Shown in pieces: positions 44,567 through 55,104 of a stretch of 64,000 nucleotides of DNA. The position numbers and the translations under genes were made by a program. Source of the DNA: Athripsodes cinereus (Eukaryota; Arthropoda; Insecta; Trichoptera; Leptoceridae). Under the pieces are notes generated by a model, which was given only the letters and a program-made list of their open reading frames with translations, was not told where the DNA came from and searched no databases. The DNA lies in the NCBI GenBank assembly GCA_947579605.1, contig OX388317.1, positions 20,727,384 to 20,791,383 on the forward strand, written 5' to 3'. The stretch's first letter is position 1. Each line of letters begins with the position of its first letter.

Positions 44567-45500
44567 CAGAGGCGGCCGGCAATATGTATTTGCGGGGGTT
44601 CGGTAAAAAAAAACATCCTTATAAAGAAATTCTACCCTTCTCTCTTTGCCATTAGCGAACACTTCATTTACTCTGGTATTTTCTGTTCTTAATGTATTCT
44701 ACGTTTAATTCACCCATTTTAATAGTAATCTATAAGCTAAAACGATAATAATTAATATTATATCAATTTTATATAGGTATATCGTAGATTCTTTAAATTG
44801 CATGTAACATGTTGATATAAGCGCGCTCGAATACAAAAAATCTTACAAATAACTAATTATCTGCATAACACAATCGCGACTAGCGGTGACTGTCTATAGA
44901 AATTTTACCACTAAGTAATAAGTAATAAGAGTGTATACGGCTGACCTATGAACCTCACGACGTCAATCTATGCATTTTGACACGCTTGGTAGGTACTAAT
45001 TCATCGCGTCCACATAACTAATAACAGGAATCCCTTCACATAAAAAAAAACACACTAGTCAAAAAATTTCCGTCAATGTACGACAAAATGCTACAAGGCG
45101 TATCACTTACTCCTTTTTACGTGTGAGCATAGTTGTGTTCAATGCTCAAAATGTCCCATATATTTTTAAAATCTCCATACAATCTTAGCACCACGAACTT
45201 AGTATTGAAGTTTTACGAAATGTATGGATTATCGGTGCGATATTAGATTTTGCACCGTTAGTTCGCTCAACATCCGCACTAAAATATTCTAACGAACAGT
45301 AGCGCTGCATGTTGCAAAGCAATAGTGAATGTGATGACTGTGTTGTTCATATGGTAACTTGAATAATATTATTATTTTGTTCATGGAAAAATTTATTAAT
45401 ATTTTTTTAATTTTAATTATTACAGTCATATTGTTAGGTTTCTATCTTTTAAATTGGGGGTGCGTTTGAACCGCCGCTCATTATCATAGAGCCGCCTCTG
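44567..45500. mobile_element. Non-autonomous hAT-like element, 934 bp, 8-bp duplication
   Basis: The termini are the perfect inverted repeat CAGAGGCGGC / GCCGCCTCTG. AATTTACA flanks both sides exactly (44559-44566 and 45501-45508). Eight-base duplications with CAG-G-type ends are the hallmark of hAT transposons. The internal 900 bases are AT-rich and show no transposase frame on either strand, so the element would need a transposase from elsewhere. Perfect termini and duplication suggest it is not very old. Confidence 0.9.
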
Positions 45501-45574
45501 AATTTACATATCTTTTATCTTTTGTATGAGTTAGTTATACATGTCGAACCTATGTTATACTCGTAACAAATGTG

Positions 45575-45800
45575 CACTTCATCTTCTTCGTATGTTGTAT
45601 CAAGTTCCCCGACGTTGAATATCACTATTTTGAGCAGTCCGGAACAGTTCCACGATGGTCTTTATTTCTGTCCACTCGTGTATATTATGCAGTCGGTAGA
45701 TTCACCTTCTTCTAACACCTCTTCGACTCTCGATCTTGCCCTTTATGATCAGTTGCAGCAATTTATATTTTTCTCTTGTGAACACATGACCTGAATAGGA
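45575..45800 (-). pseudogene. LINE-8 C-terminal fragment
   Basis: Minus strand: SGHVFTREKYKLLQLIIKGK, IESRRGVRRR, a stop, IYRLHNIHEWTEIKTIVELF, then RTAQNSDI. The KY-x-LLQLI-x-GKIE-x-RRG-x-G-RR...W-L-x-N-I motif set is typical of a widespread arthropod LINE. The same family lies at 61560-61960. Confidence 0.8.
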
Positions 45801-45903
45801 GACTTTCTAGGTTTTGATATTTCATATTTATTTCTTATTCGCACTGGGTGTGTAGATTTGACTAAGATTATTGAAGAAATTAGAATTTTGCACTATAACT
45901 AGG

Positions 45904-45962
45904 CATGGGTACCCAGTGGACTCACTGCAATGAACGTGCAGGTCGTCCTCTTTGTCCTACAA
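45904..45962 (-). mobile_element. SINE-B 3' fragment
   Basis: GGGTACCCAGTGGACTCACT then GCAATGAACGTGCAGGTCGT and CCTCTTTGTCC match the inverted SINE-B segment from the hairpin to CTGGCTACCC. Confidence 0.5.
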
Positions 45963-46069
45963 ATTACAAATCAATTTGTTTATTGATTTTTTTAACCACT
46001 GTTGGCACACATACACACCGTGTAGCGCTTTACAAAATCATAACATGAAAATATACATTAAACATGCAT

Positions 46070-46172
46070 GAAACATTTTTTCCTTACAATCTTTTACTTC
46101 ACGATTCAAGTCCTAATAAATGAAACATTTTTTCCTTACAATCTTTTGCTTCACGACTCAAGTCCTAATTAA
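46070..46172. repeat. Tandem duplication, 52-bp unit, 2 copies
   Basis: GAAACATTTTTTCCTTACAA starts at 46070 and 46122, and the units run on through TTCACGAYTCAAGTCCTAAT with three or four differences. Confidence 0.88.
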
Positions 46173-46775
46173 TGAAACAAAAATAATAAATAAACATTGT
46201 TTAATTATTTTGACGTAAAAATGTATGTTTACGGGGTGCCCGTCTAGTCATATGTAGGTGCCTACTCGTGAAAAAAATTTGTATGTAATTATCTGGTTCG
46301 CTTCATATTACTTGTACATACTATGTACGAAATAACATAATGAATATTTTATACCCCTTAGCACAGAAGGCTGTTAACAGATTTAGCAGTAGGAACATAC
46401 TAGTTCTTCGTTAGAGTGATTGACAATAGAAACAATATAATATATTATGTACTTTTAGTGAGAAGTTGATCTTTTGAATATAACGTGAACGTACAAGGTG
46501 AGAGCTTTATACACCTACAACAGATTTCAGTAACTTGAGCTTTTAAGTAGTGAAACTGGCGTCATTTGTTTCTATATTTAAAACTAATCTGGATTTTTAA
46601 TACATTCAAATACTTTTCAAACGCCCTCGCAACAAGCAATATATACTTGTGTGATGAATACCCAGTAAATTGAAACTAGGTGTATACCATTTTTCTCTTC
46701 TTAAATTAGATTACAATTACTTAATGCTTTGTTGAGTATTTTGCTTTGAATTAAAGAGGCCTGAATTCCTTATTA
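46173..46775. other. Unassigned AT-rich sequence
   Basis: Nothing recognised. Confidence 0.4.
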
Positions 46776-46858
46776 TTATGGCACAAGGAGGACAACCCGT
46801 GCGGTCATTACATATAGTTAGCTCACACTTTACTTTACATGTTGGTGATACCATTATT
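46776..46858 (+). mobile_element. SINE-B 3' fragment, old
   Basis: TGGCACAAGGAGGACAACCC ... CATTACATATAGTTAGCTCA ... GTTGGTGATACCATTATT resembles the GGCACGAAGAGGACAGC to ATGGTATAG part of SINE-B with a lossy middle. Confidence 0.45.
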
Positions 46859-46953
46859 GTGCAAATAATAATAGTTTTATTTAATAAAATTACATGTGTC
46901 GCGAAACTGTCGCAGATATTTTACTTTAGTATCCACTAAGGTCTGTAATCTCC

Positions 46954-47220
46954 ATGATACAGGAGAGACGATGTTCCTGGCTGCTGGGTCATGTTCTGAG
47001 AATGCCCAATGATAGTTGGCCAAAAAGAGCACTGTTCTTCCGTCCGCAAGGGTTCCGCTCTTTCACAGGGGGCGACAGAAGAGTCCCTTTTTCACAATAC
47101 ACCGTTTCTATGACAACGACATCAGAGCGCAGGGAATGCCGTGGGAAGAGATGACGCGATTGGCACAGAGACGCTCTGAAGAGAGCAGCGTTGAGGGCGA
47201 TGATGATGATCCACTAAGGT
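46954..47220 (+). pseudogene. LINE-2 C-terminal end, frameshifted
   Basis: Frame 1 gives ERRCSWLLGHVLRMPNDSWP, then KRALFFRPQGFRS. Frame 2 takes over as HRFYDNDIRAQGMPWEEMTR, then LAQRRSEESSVEG. WLGHVLRMPNDRxPKRAL and the D-I-x-A-x-x-M-x-W-E-E...L-A-Q-x-R ending mark the C terminus of a LINE seen three times in the window (18306, here and 49900). Confidence 0.8.
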
Positions 47221-47994
47221 TTCTTTTGCAGATTGATATTATGCTTTTTGAGTTTTGAAATTTAACTATCTTTGAACAAACATATGTCATGCACAGAGCT
47301 CCCTAGCATTACTTTCTTCCTTTATATGTATATACTCATACATACATACCACGCAATCTATTCCCTGGTGAATGTTCGTATAATTCAAATACATTATGTA
47401 TTGTGAAATACAGTTTAATGGATGTGGTTTAATAAGCATGTATTTTCACGTATAATTATCTTCATATTATTATTGTAAAATATATTCTCTGTAAAATTTA
47501 ATATTTTATTTATATTAATTCTGATATACTCGTTATCTATTCGCGTTGCTTTCGCGTAATTTTGAGAATTTCGTTGGTTGTTGCTAGCGAATTATTCAAA
47601 GAATTTGTTCATCTCGTTCAATCCCCATTTCACTTTCTTCACGAAAATACGGTATGGACAGTAAAACAAATTCTCTTTTCCTCTCGGTTTTGTGGCATTT
47701 GAGACACAGTGTGACAGAAAATGTAAATAACCTGATTGACATTTTTAAAAGCAATGATATCAAACTCGAAAAGTTATTATGGATAAATTAAAGCACTATC
47801 CGTTAGTGCATGAATAAAAAAACAACGGCACTATTTTTGTTTATCACGTAAACTTTACTTATTCTCTGCAGCACCTTTGGGTCCACTTTTAAATATAAAC
47901 CTCCTTTTTTGCTCTTCTTTTTTTAATTTAAGTGTGCTTCATCTCCATCCAAAAATCATCCTCTCGTCATTAGATTATCAAATTTGGTCTTTTT
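47221..47994. other. Unassigned AT-rich sequence
   Basis: No element recognised. Confidence 0.4.
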
Positions 47995-48115
47995 TTGTGG
48001 AGGGGGAAATCCGTTTACGAACACCCATTCACTCTGAATGGGTAGTGCCGGGCTCCTGGTGTACCCCAATCAGGGTATAGCCAGACTACCGGCTAAAAAA
48101 CCCCCTCCTAATTTG
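47995..48115. repeat. GC-richer dispersed repeat fragment
   Basis: TGTGGAGGGGGAAATCCG ... GGTAGTGCCGGGCTCCTGGT ... CCAGACTACCGGCTAAAAAA then CCCCCTCC. The GGAGGGGG start and CCCCCTCC end are inverse. It recalls a very common moth repeat with a GGGGGAAATC ... ACTAAAAACC layout. The assignment is from memory. Confidence 0.5.
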
Positions 48116-48967
48116 GTCTGAGTTCTTCCGACACTTCTCTAGCCTATTTTCGGATGCCACTCTAGAACTTTTTACATCCACCTCGAGTCAAAGCCTCTTT
48201 CAGAAATATATTATTTGTCCAAGAAATAATAGATAAAATTTATCCTTCTGTCCTAAAAACTTTGTGTATTGATAAATTAGATAATTCCAAACAATAATAA
48301 CAAAGTGTCGATTGAAAACTATTTCATATCGTTAATCTCTCGTGAGACTTATTATTTGACACTTGCAACACTCGCAAAGGTTGTGATGCATCTATGCCAT
48401 TTATTTACTGCAAAACTTTACCACACCTTAGTTTTCTCTTTACAATAGCTCCTTTTACACTATGAAATAAATGAGTCGAATACTCAAACCTCTCGAAACA
48501 AAAGTTCGGCGTGAAATACGTGAGTATTGGTGTTATGTTTTATACTTCTTCATGACCTACCAATTTTCGTTTTTAAATATCGAATTCACATATACATATA
48601 CCTATATACATTAATTGTAATAACAAACCATGTATCTGTCAAACCATAAAAAAGTTTGAGTAATTAAATAAACATAAATCGTTTTCTGTGTCGAATAGAA
48701 AATTTTAGTCATACCGGAAATGGGTAATTCTTTACCGATTTAATTGATTGATTTTGGCAATAATCTGTCATTGCCATGGAACTCCTGAATTATTACAAAC
48801 ATCTACAAACCAAAGACTGCAAGGTTAGTTAGTTGAAATATATTGCAATCTAGCGATAAACTCATCCTCTATGCATTAAATTGCATTACTGATAATTTGT
48901 AATGATTGATTCAGTAACCAATGTACAGTAATGAATAAAGTAAATAAATGAAAGTCTTATTTTTTAT
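48116..48967. other. Unassigned sequence
   Basis: Nothing recognised. Confidence 0.4.
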
Positions 48968-49085
48968 TAACTTCTTCTCTTTGGGCACTATTAGTCCCAC
49001 ATAGTGATGGGGTCTGTCTTTCTTGTTTTATCTCGCCATTTGATTCTGTCGAGTACATCCTCGTGGAAAACATCGCTGTTCCGGA
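48968..49085 (-). pseudogene. LINE-10 C-terminal fragment
   Basis: Minus strand: DIRNSDVFHEDVLDRIKWRD then KTRKTDPITMWD and a stop. The D-R-x-K-W-R...T-R-x-x-DP-x-x-x-W-D pattern is the end of a LINE open frame family common in insects. The fragment is short but the whole stretch is open. Confidence 0.68.
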
Positions 49086-49372
49086 TGTCTTGTAAATTTT
49101 AATCAACTTTTAAGTCGAATACTACTTCGCGACGCATTCTTACAAAGATAGAAAGTAAAAGGTTACTAACTGACTGCTATGGAAGTCTTTGCCTTTGAGA
49201 ATTGAATACACATTCAGTACAATGATAAAAGTACTATTTGATCTTGTTTAATATATTGATGGTGGAGTATAGGAAGGCAAATGCTAATTGATAAATCGGT
49301 TGATGATACAATGGGGTATTCATTATCTTACGATACTAATTATTATCTTATATGCTCGATCATTGCATATAA

Positions 49373-49432
49373 CTTTTCGTCGAACATTGCATATAACTCG
49401 AAAGCTATATGTATAACATTGCATATAACTTT
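49373..49432. repeat. CATTGCATATAAC short tandem repeats
   Basis: CATTGCATATAACT occurs three times (about 49361, 49385 and 49418) immediately before SINE-A. Confidence 0.7.
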
Positions 49433-49433
49433 C

Positions 49434-49575
49434 GAGTTCGTCGGTAGCCTGGAGGTAGAGTCTAGGCCTCGTTAACAGAGGGTTCGTGGTTCGATCCCTG
49501 GTGCCGGCAAACTCCCCTTTCACGACACAAGCTTTTAGCTTACTGTAAAAGCTGTATCAGATTTTATCTTTTTTT
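49434..49575 (+). mobile_element. SINE-A, near-complete copy
   Basis: Head GAGTTCGTCGGTAGCCTGGA, A-box region GCCTGGAGGTAGAGTCTAGG, B box GGTTCGATCCC, then CTGGTGCCGGCAAACTCCCC and TTTAGCTTACTGTAAAAGCT. The usual GGGTTTATAA...CCC segment is missing, and it ends in a T/A run, so the 3' end is shortened. Confidence 0.88.
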
Positions 49576-49784
49576 TTAAAAAAAAACTTGCATTAAAAAT
49601 ATTATCGCCGGAACGTTTCTTGTAAAACAAAAAAAAATATTGTGGATTTTTTTTTCTTTACCAAATTAATGTGTTGTGAATAACAAAATAATCTAGTCAA
49701 GCAAAAAAATGTTTCCAAAAGTCGTGAATTTGTTAAAATCATTAGTAAGACATTAAATTTAATATCTTCAATTCAACGATTAGA

Positions 49785-49862
49785 AATGCCACCCATCCTG
49801 GATTTCAAATTTTAATAGACATGGAGGGGACAATCTGTATGTTTACTATATCACCATTACCT
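49785..49862 (+). mobile_element. SINE-B middle fragment
   Basis: ATGCCACCCATCCTGGATTT then CAAATTTTAATAGACATGGA, GGGGACAATCTGTATGTTTA and CCATTACCTAG follow SINE-B with a deletion between the hairpin and the end. Confidence 0.55.
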
Positions 49863-49899
49863 AGATCCTCAACGCTTCTCAAAAGAACATTGGACAAAA

Positions 49900-50080
49900 A
49901 CCAGCAGCCTCCGTCATTCAAAGTGTATCTGCGCCAATCGAATCACCTCTTCTTGCTGCATTCCTAGCGCTCTGATGTCGTTGTCATAGAAACAGTGTAT
50001 TGTGAAAGTGGGACTTTCGGACCTTCAAAACCTTTGCAGGCGAATGAAAAGTGCTCTTTTGACCAACCATCATTTGTTTA
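49900..50080 (-). pseudogene. LINE-2 C-terminal end, inverted copy
   Basis: The inverse strand reads DGWSKEHFSFACKGFEGPKV-type sequence, then the block encoding HCFYDNDIRALGMQQEEVIR and LAQ. The DNA is collinear with 46990-47190 (TTTCACAATACACTGTTTCT and ATGACAACGACATCAGAGCG are near-identical in both). Confidence 0.78.
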
Positions 50081-50587
50081 TTACATGAAGTTAGTAAACT
50101 GGTTGCTCCATTTGTTAAAGACGCTATTTCTATGATGTTAATAGATATACCTATTTCTAATCATATCATTTTTTGCACTAAATAGTATGGTTTTTAAAGT
50201 GATAACACTTCCAATTGTTTGTTGATCGTAATAAGTTAATAAGCTTTATTTTCAGCATCACTTTCAGAAACACTTTTCGTTTCTCATTATTATTTCAAAG
50301 CTATTGAACGCACGAGAAGCAATCAGGTAATTCGTTGAATTATTAGAAACAAAATAAACATTTTCACTTTGAACATTCAGAGCACGGAAACGTTCCACTA
50401 CCTCTGTAGTTGAAACTTGTTTTCAGATAATAATTTGTATTAACCATCCGAATATAAATTACAGGTGCTTCACTGAAAAACTACTTAGGAGAAATTTCAT
50501 ATAAATATTTGCTAAATAGTACTTGCTAAACCGCTCATTATATTGATGCATTTTTTATTAATCTGTGCAATGAATCACATCCACGTT
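50081..50587. other. Unassigned AT-rich sequence
   Basis: Nothing recognised. Confidence 0.4.
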
Positions 50588-50735
50588 AGTGAAGTCCCTG
50601 GCGAAGAATAGTTCTCTCACTCTTTTTACAAAACATCACGTTTTAAGACATTTTACATCTTCCACTTAGTAGCAATGTTTTCCATCCATCCTGAATCATT
50701 GACAATATCCTTATAAGATGAAAGACGTGTCACTC
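50588..50735 (+). mobile_element. SINE-B variant b, 5' part
   Basis: GTGAAGTCCCTGGCGAAGAA replaces the usual CCGTGGAGCACCCGGTAAAG head. It is followed by TAGTTCTCTCACTC, AAAACATCACGTTTTAAGAC, ATTTTACATCTTC and CCATCCATCCTGAAT. The same head is seen at 57576 and in the fragment at 42161, defining a second subfamily. Confidence 0.6.
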
Positions 50736-50830
50736 AATAAAAACGAATGCAGTAGATTTTTCTTTTAAATTTTATCCTGCGTGTATTTATATTTTAATAA
50801 TGTTTGTTTTTTTGTGCAATTATTTTTTTT

Positions 50831-51540
50831 ACGCGGCGGCAGAATTGCCATCCACACTTCTCAGCATTATACAACCAGATAAGTCTCCATATGATCAGTC
50901 ATGGTCACACAAAAACTTAACAGTCTAATGCCGGGAAAAAATCACCTATCCAGATATACAGGATATCAAAGGATTAGGCTCAAAACGCGGGATCAAAATA
51001 CCAGCATTGTGCCTGAAATATCTGTGTTCAGAAACCTTTTTGCAATATTACAAGTGTTTATTATAATAGATTTTTGAATTTTAATGTACAAATTAACCGG
51101 TAAATCTAATTTTTGTAAATTATTTATTAAAGATTTCGGAGTTACCCCTGTAGCTGACATGACTAAAGGTATTATATAAACGGACCTAGAATGGTCTCCC
51201 ACTCTTCTCCGTAAGTTTTCGAGTGTCCTGTAAAAGGCAGGTGTTCGAAAAAATTAAGACATTTTTCATCTTAAATTCAGCGATGAGGTTTGCCACCCAT
51301 CCTGAATGTCTTGTTTGTATATCGGCACGGAGAGGACAGCTTGCATGTTTACTACATGCAGCTGGTCTGCTGGCTACCCCACTTGTGGGATATGCCGTGA
51401 TGGTATAACATAACATAACCTAGAATGCCAAATATTTTTTATTTCTCCTGCTAGTTCTGTATATTTACGTATTTTTTCGTATGATTATCTTTATTATTAA
51501 ACCTGTTTTTGTGAATTATTGTATTGACTATTTTTGTAGT
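50831..51540 (-). pseudogene. LINE-11 C-terminal end, interrupted by SINE-B
   Basis: On the minus strand, before the SINE, VNTIIHKNRFNNKDNHTKK is followed after a shift by IRKYTELAGEIKNIWHS. After the SINE is removed the same frame continues RSVYIIPLVMSATGVTPKSL, INNLQKLDLPVNLYIKIQKS, then IIINTCNIAKRFL. The P-L-V-M-S-A-T-G-x-x-P-K-S-L and Q-K-x-x-x-x-N-T-C-x-I-x-x-x-F-L pattern is that of the C terminus of a LINE with an extended end after the reverse transcriptase. The 3' end is GCCGCGTAAAAAAAA. Copy 1 is at 23713-23999. Confidence 0.85.
51194..51417 (+). mobile_element. SINE-B, 5'-truncated, with 10-bp duplication and AACAT tail
   Basis: Flanked by ACCTAGAATG at 51184-51193 and 51418-51427. 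It starts at GTCTCCCACTCTTCTCCGTA, about 30 bases into the family, and ends GCCGTGATGGTAT then AACATAACATAAC in place of (GTA)n. Removing it restores the LINE-11 frame. It is therefore younger than that LINE copy. Confidence 0.92.
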
Positions 51541-52331
51541 ATTTTTTTTATTTATTTATTTAAAAAAATGGGCAACATACAATAAAATTTTTCAAAATAT
51601 AGCATAATAACCATTAAACATATTTTGCATTTTGCAAATTTTCTGACAAATTTATTATTCAACAATAAGCTCTCATGCCGTACAATATATCGATAAATAA
51701 ATTAATAAAACCAGATTCATTTATATACAAATGAGTATATACATATTTTTTTAAACAGATGCATCATCTCTTTAATAATGAAATAAATGAGATTAGATTC
51801 AGTTTATATTCACAATCCTTAAAGTTTATATGTCGGTATTATACATACCTATCAGCTACTGAAACCACAAAATTCCATTACCAAAATACGCCCGTATTCA
51901 GCAAAAGATCTCTGCAATGTTTATTTTATCACTACTATGCACAACATTGCTTCAGTATAGAGATACTTTTCACTCCACTTAACAATAACAAGTAGAGAAT
52001 GCCTGCACATAAACGATGCATTATCATTCATACATATTATTATATTATATTATTTCAGTTTGTTTTTGTGGTGTAATCAAAGACTGCGGTGAGTAAAATT
52101 TTCGCATGTTTGCACTTAGATATCAAACATTTAGTGCGGCCTTATAAATAAATAAATGAAATGATCTGAAAGTAGTGTTGATTCTACTGCGGTGTAAGGT
52201 GGAAATACCTGATCGAGGATAAGCGCTGTTCACCATTGTCTGACAAACTCTGTGATACCCAATAGTCTAGTGTTGGGTTAAGTCAAATTTTAGAATGTTC
52301 AGTTATAATTGACAAAAAACATCAAACAATC
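51541..52331. other. Unassigned AT-rich sequence
   Basis: LINE-11 similarity fades near 51540. Nothing else is recognised. Confidence 0.4.
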
Positions 52332-52585
52332 CCATGCAGTTCTCGGTATAGAAAAGTTCTCCCGCTATTTCCTTTAAGTTTACGATGGTCCTTTAAAAAG
52401 CATGTATTTGGAAAACATCATATTTTAAAACATTTGACATCTTCAGTTTAGCGATGGGATGTGCCACTCATCCTGATCGTCTTCACTAACATTGGCAGGG
52501 AAAGGACGAAATGCATGTTTATTACATGCATTTAGTTCGCTGGTTACCTCATGTTTGGGAGGTATCGTGATGGGGTGGATGGATG
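52332..52585 (+). mobile_element. SINE-B, full-length but old
   Basis: The order TTCTCGGTATAGAAAAGTTC, AGTTTACGATGGTCCTTTAA, GTATTTGGAAAACATC, GCGATGGGATGTGCCACTCA, GGCAGGGAAAGGACG, CATGTTTATTACATGCA and GGTTACCTCATGTTTGGGAG then ATCGTGATGG spans the whole family at high divergence. Tail is (TGGA)n. Confidence 0.7.
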
Positions 52586-52884
52586 GATCCAACTTACCAG
52601 CTGTCTTTTTTGATATCAAAACAATGCTGGAAAAGTTTTAAAAAAAATCTAAGATGTTTGTGAAATCGCTTTATGAGACAAATGTGGAGTCAAGTTTAAT
52701 CGATCTCCAAAATTTGGGTGAATAAACTCCTGTATTTTGGGCGTGTGGAGTTGAGTAATAACACAATATTCGTTAGAAAATACTTACCCATGATAGCACG
52801 CGGTTCTCAAAAGATTCGACTTCAAGAGACAAAATAATAAAAAATATAGGAGATATCAAATGTTAAAGTTTGAGAATTTACCCA

Positions 52885-53010
52885 TCTATCCATACCATCA
52901 CGAAGACAACTCTCACAATTTAATCTAGTAATATAATAAACATGCAAATTGTTCTCTCCGTGACATAGGAAAAAAGTTGGGTGGCATGTCTTATCGCTAA
53001 ATTATACATA
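52885..53010 (-). mobile_element. SINE-B 3' part, diverged
   Basis: CATACCATCACGAAGACAAC, TCTCACAATTTAATCTAG, AACATGCAAATTGTTCTCTC and GGGTGGCATGTCTTATCGCT are in inverted SINE-B order. Confidence 0.6.
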
Positions 53011-53011
53011 T

Positions 53012-53112
53012 AAATAATAATAATAATAATAATAATAATAAACACTTTATTGTCAAATATACAAATATTTTACAAAAGGCGTACATATTGCCTTGAGGCA
53101 ATGTCTTCCAGT
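53012..53112 (-). mobile_element. LINE 3' end (hairpin type) with (TTA)n tail
   Basis: On the plus strand, (AAT)n at 53012-53041 is followed by AAACACTTTATTGTCAAATA, ACAAAAGGCGTACATATTGC and CTTGAGGCAATGTCTTCCAG. Inverse: a GCCTCAAGGCA hairpin, then CAATAAAGTGTTTATTATT. It is the same layout as 12440-12545, with a longer tail. Confidence 0.6.
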
Positions 53113-53814
53113 AAACCTACTACAATGTTTGAGAACTGTTTTAGTATAAAGTGAGTTTAGATCAAAAGATAAACAGAAAATGAAATATTTTATTTATATA
53201 AATATGAGATGTTTTGAAGATGTAACCCATTTTTAGAATATTTAATTATGTTGATGAAACAATTACTTTATTTTTCATTTATTTTAAATTTTCTCTCATA
53301 TAACGGCGTAGAAGAGTTGATTTTCTATCTAATAAACTCCAATATTACTGAAGGGGAAAATTTTCATACTTAAAACACTATGAAATCCCCAAATTTTGAT
53401 AAGAATGTTCTTGAGTCAGGTATTATTATTATTCAAGATATAAATATTTTCTAAATTAATGATGCAGAAAATCTTTCCAACGAAAACTTTTGTTGTTTCA
53501 ATACATACCCCTGTATAGTATCTTTAAGAAGTAAAAGTTATGGAAGATTAAACTCAGAGGCACAGCCTAAGTTGCTTATAATAAATTTACATCCTTTACA
53601 TATAACACACAATTTAAACAAGTCAGGTACGATACCAATTGGATATCAAGATATCAAGTTTTTCAATTTTTCTAAATAAATTCACTGATATTAGGTGTCC
53701 AGTACATACTCAAAAAGCCTCTTAGTATAATATTACTATCATGAAAGTCTATGAAAATATCTTTTATTTAATTTTAAATAGTTCATTGCATATATATTCA
53801 CAAGACTGTTCTTT
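53113..53814. other. Unassigned AT-rich sequence
   Basis: No element recognised. Confidence 0.4.
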
Positions 53815-53960
53815 ATTTTGTTTATTTTATTCATTATTTACCTGACATTTATCACAATACATATAATTTTATAGAGAAATGCATTCGAATTAAATACAAT
53901 CACTATACAGAGGTCGAATTTATCGCAAAGACGCGATCTTATCCAATTAACCCAAATTTT
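53815..53960 (-). mobile_element. LINE 3' end family H, copy 1
   Basis: GAAATGCATTCGAATTAAAT, ACAATCACTATACAGAGGTC, GAATTTATCGCAAAGACGCG and ATCTTATCCAATTAACCC match the two copies at 55920 and 56092. The T-rich left edge (inverse: TAAA tail) marks the 3' end. Confidence 0.7.
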
Positions 53961-54124
53961 ATCCGTTCGTTACTTTTTTTATATTTCAGCTTTATTTATT
54001 CAACATTGGATCAAAATTATCCATGTAAACTTCAAAGTTACTCTAGCTCTCAGATAAAACAACTTCAACAATATAATTATATTTCTTCAATAACAAAATA
54101 TATTTATGTCAATATTATAAATGT

Positions 54125-54450
54125 ACTAGCTGACCCGGCAAACGTTATTTTGCCATATACATATACTAATATCGCTATTAAAAAATAGGGCACGATGGAA
54201 GAAAAGTGAAAATTTAGGGCTGTATGTATTTTTAATGCCTCACCATAAAAAAATTAAAATATAAATTTTGTCCAAAAAATAAAATAAAAAAAATCGGGGT
54301 GGACCACATTAAACTTTTAGGGGGATGAAAAATAGATGTTGACCGATTCTCAGACCTACCCGATAAGCACAAAAAATTTCATCAAAATCGGTCCAGCCGT
54401 TTCGGAGGAGTATGATAACAAACACCGTGACACGAGAATTTCATAATATT
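54125..54450 (+). mobile_element. CTAGCTGACCCGG repeat copy 2
   Basis: CTAGCTGACCCGGCAAACGT, AATATCGCTATTAAAAAATA, TGAAAATTTAGGGCTGTATG, GTGGACCACA, TTCATCAAAATCGGTCCAGC then CGTTTCGGAGGAG and GTGACACGAGAATT. It is collinear with 11872-12240 but lacks about 60 bases near the start. Confidence 0.78.
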
Positions 54451-54995
54451 ATATTACCGAAGCTTTCATAAAATTCACGTATCCGACCGATATTCAACGC
54501 AAATTCATAGCGTGAAATCGTACATTTAGTACCTATATAATTTCGCAAAACCAATTAGATAAATGCTATAAACAATAATAAAAGCTTAGAAAACAGAGAG
54601 CCTATCATGAAAAAATTATCTCTCAAAGTCTCTTTACTGAGTCTGAACTTAAAATCAATATTTTGGTTTCTTATTTTAATTTATTACCATCATAATAGGA
54701 TAATAGGATTCCGAATTAATGCCTTATTATTATGTAAACAATTTGAGAATTTATAATTATTATTTATTCATAATTAATGTGGGGCATTTTAATAGAAGTT
54801 AAAGCATTTCTCAATACGAGTTTTCGAGTCCTGGATAATAGAGGTATTCGTAAAACGTCGCATTAAAAATATGTGTCATTTTGAATTTATGTAGTAATGA
54901 ATTATGCCACCAGCATTAAAACATTCAGAATGGATGGGAAATAAATTTTAAAAGAAAACCAATGTTGTGAATTAATATATTGAATTTTGTTTTTT
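54451..54995. other. AT-rich sequence holding one very old SINE-B
   Basis: 54795-54945 keeps GAGTTTTCGAGTCCTGGATA, GTATTCGTAAAACGTC, GCCACCAGCATTAAAACATT then CAGAATGGAT, in SINE-B variant order at low similarity. The rest is unassigned. Confidence 0.4.
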
Positions 54996-55104
54996 CCGTG
55001 GAGCACCTGGTGTTCGAAAAAATAAAGACATTTTATTCAGCGTTGAAATTTGACACCCATCTTGAATATCTGTGATGGCATGGAAAGGATAGCTTGCATG
55101 TTTA
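54996..55104 (+). mobile_element. SINE-B left half, internally deleted
   Basis: CCGTGGAGCACCTGGT joins directly to GTTCGAAAAAATAAAGACAT. About 55 bases between two GGT copies are gone, a deletion that could be explained by the short repeat. It continues to AGCTTGCATGTTTA and is then interrupted by LINE-12. It resumes at 55308. Confidence 0.8.
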
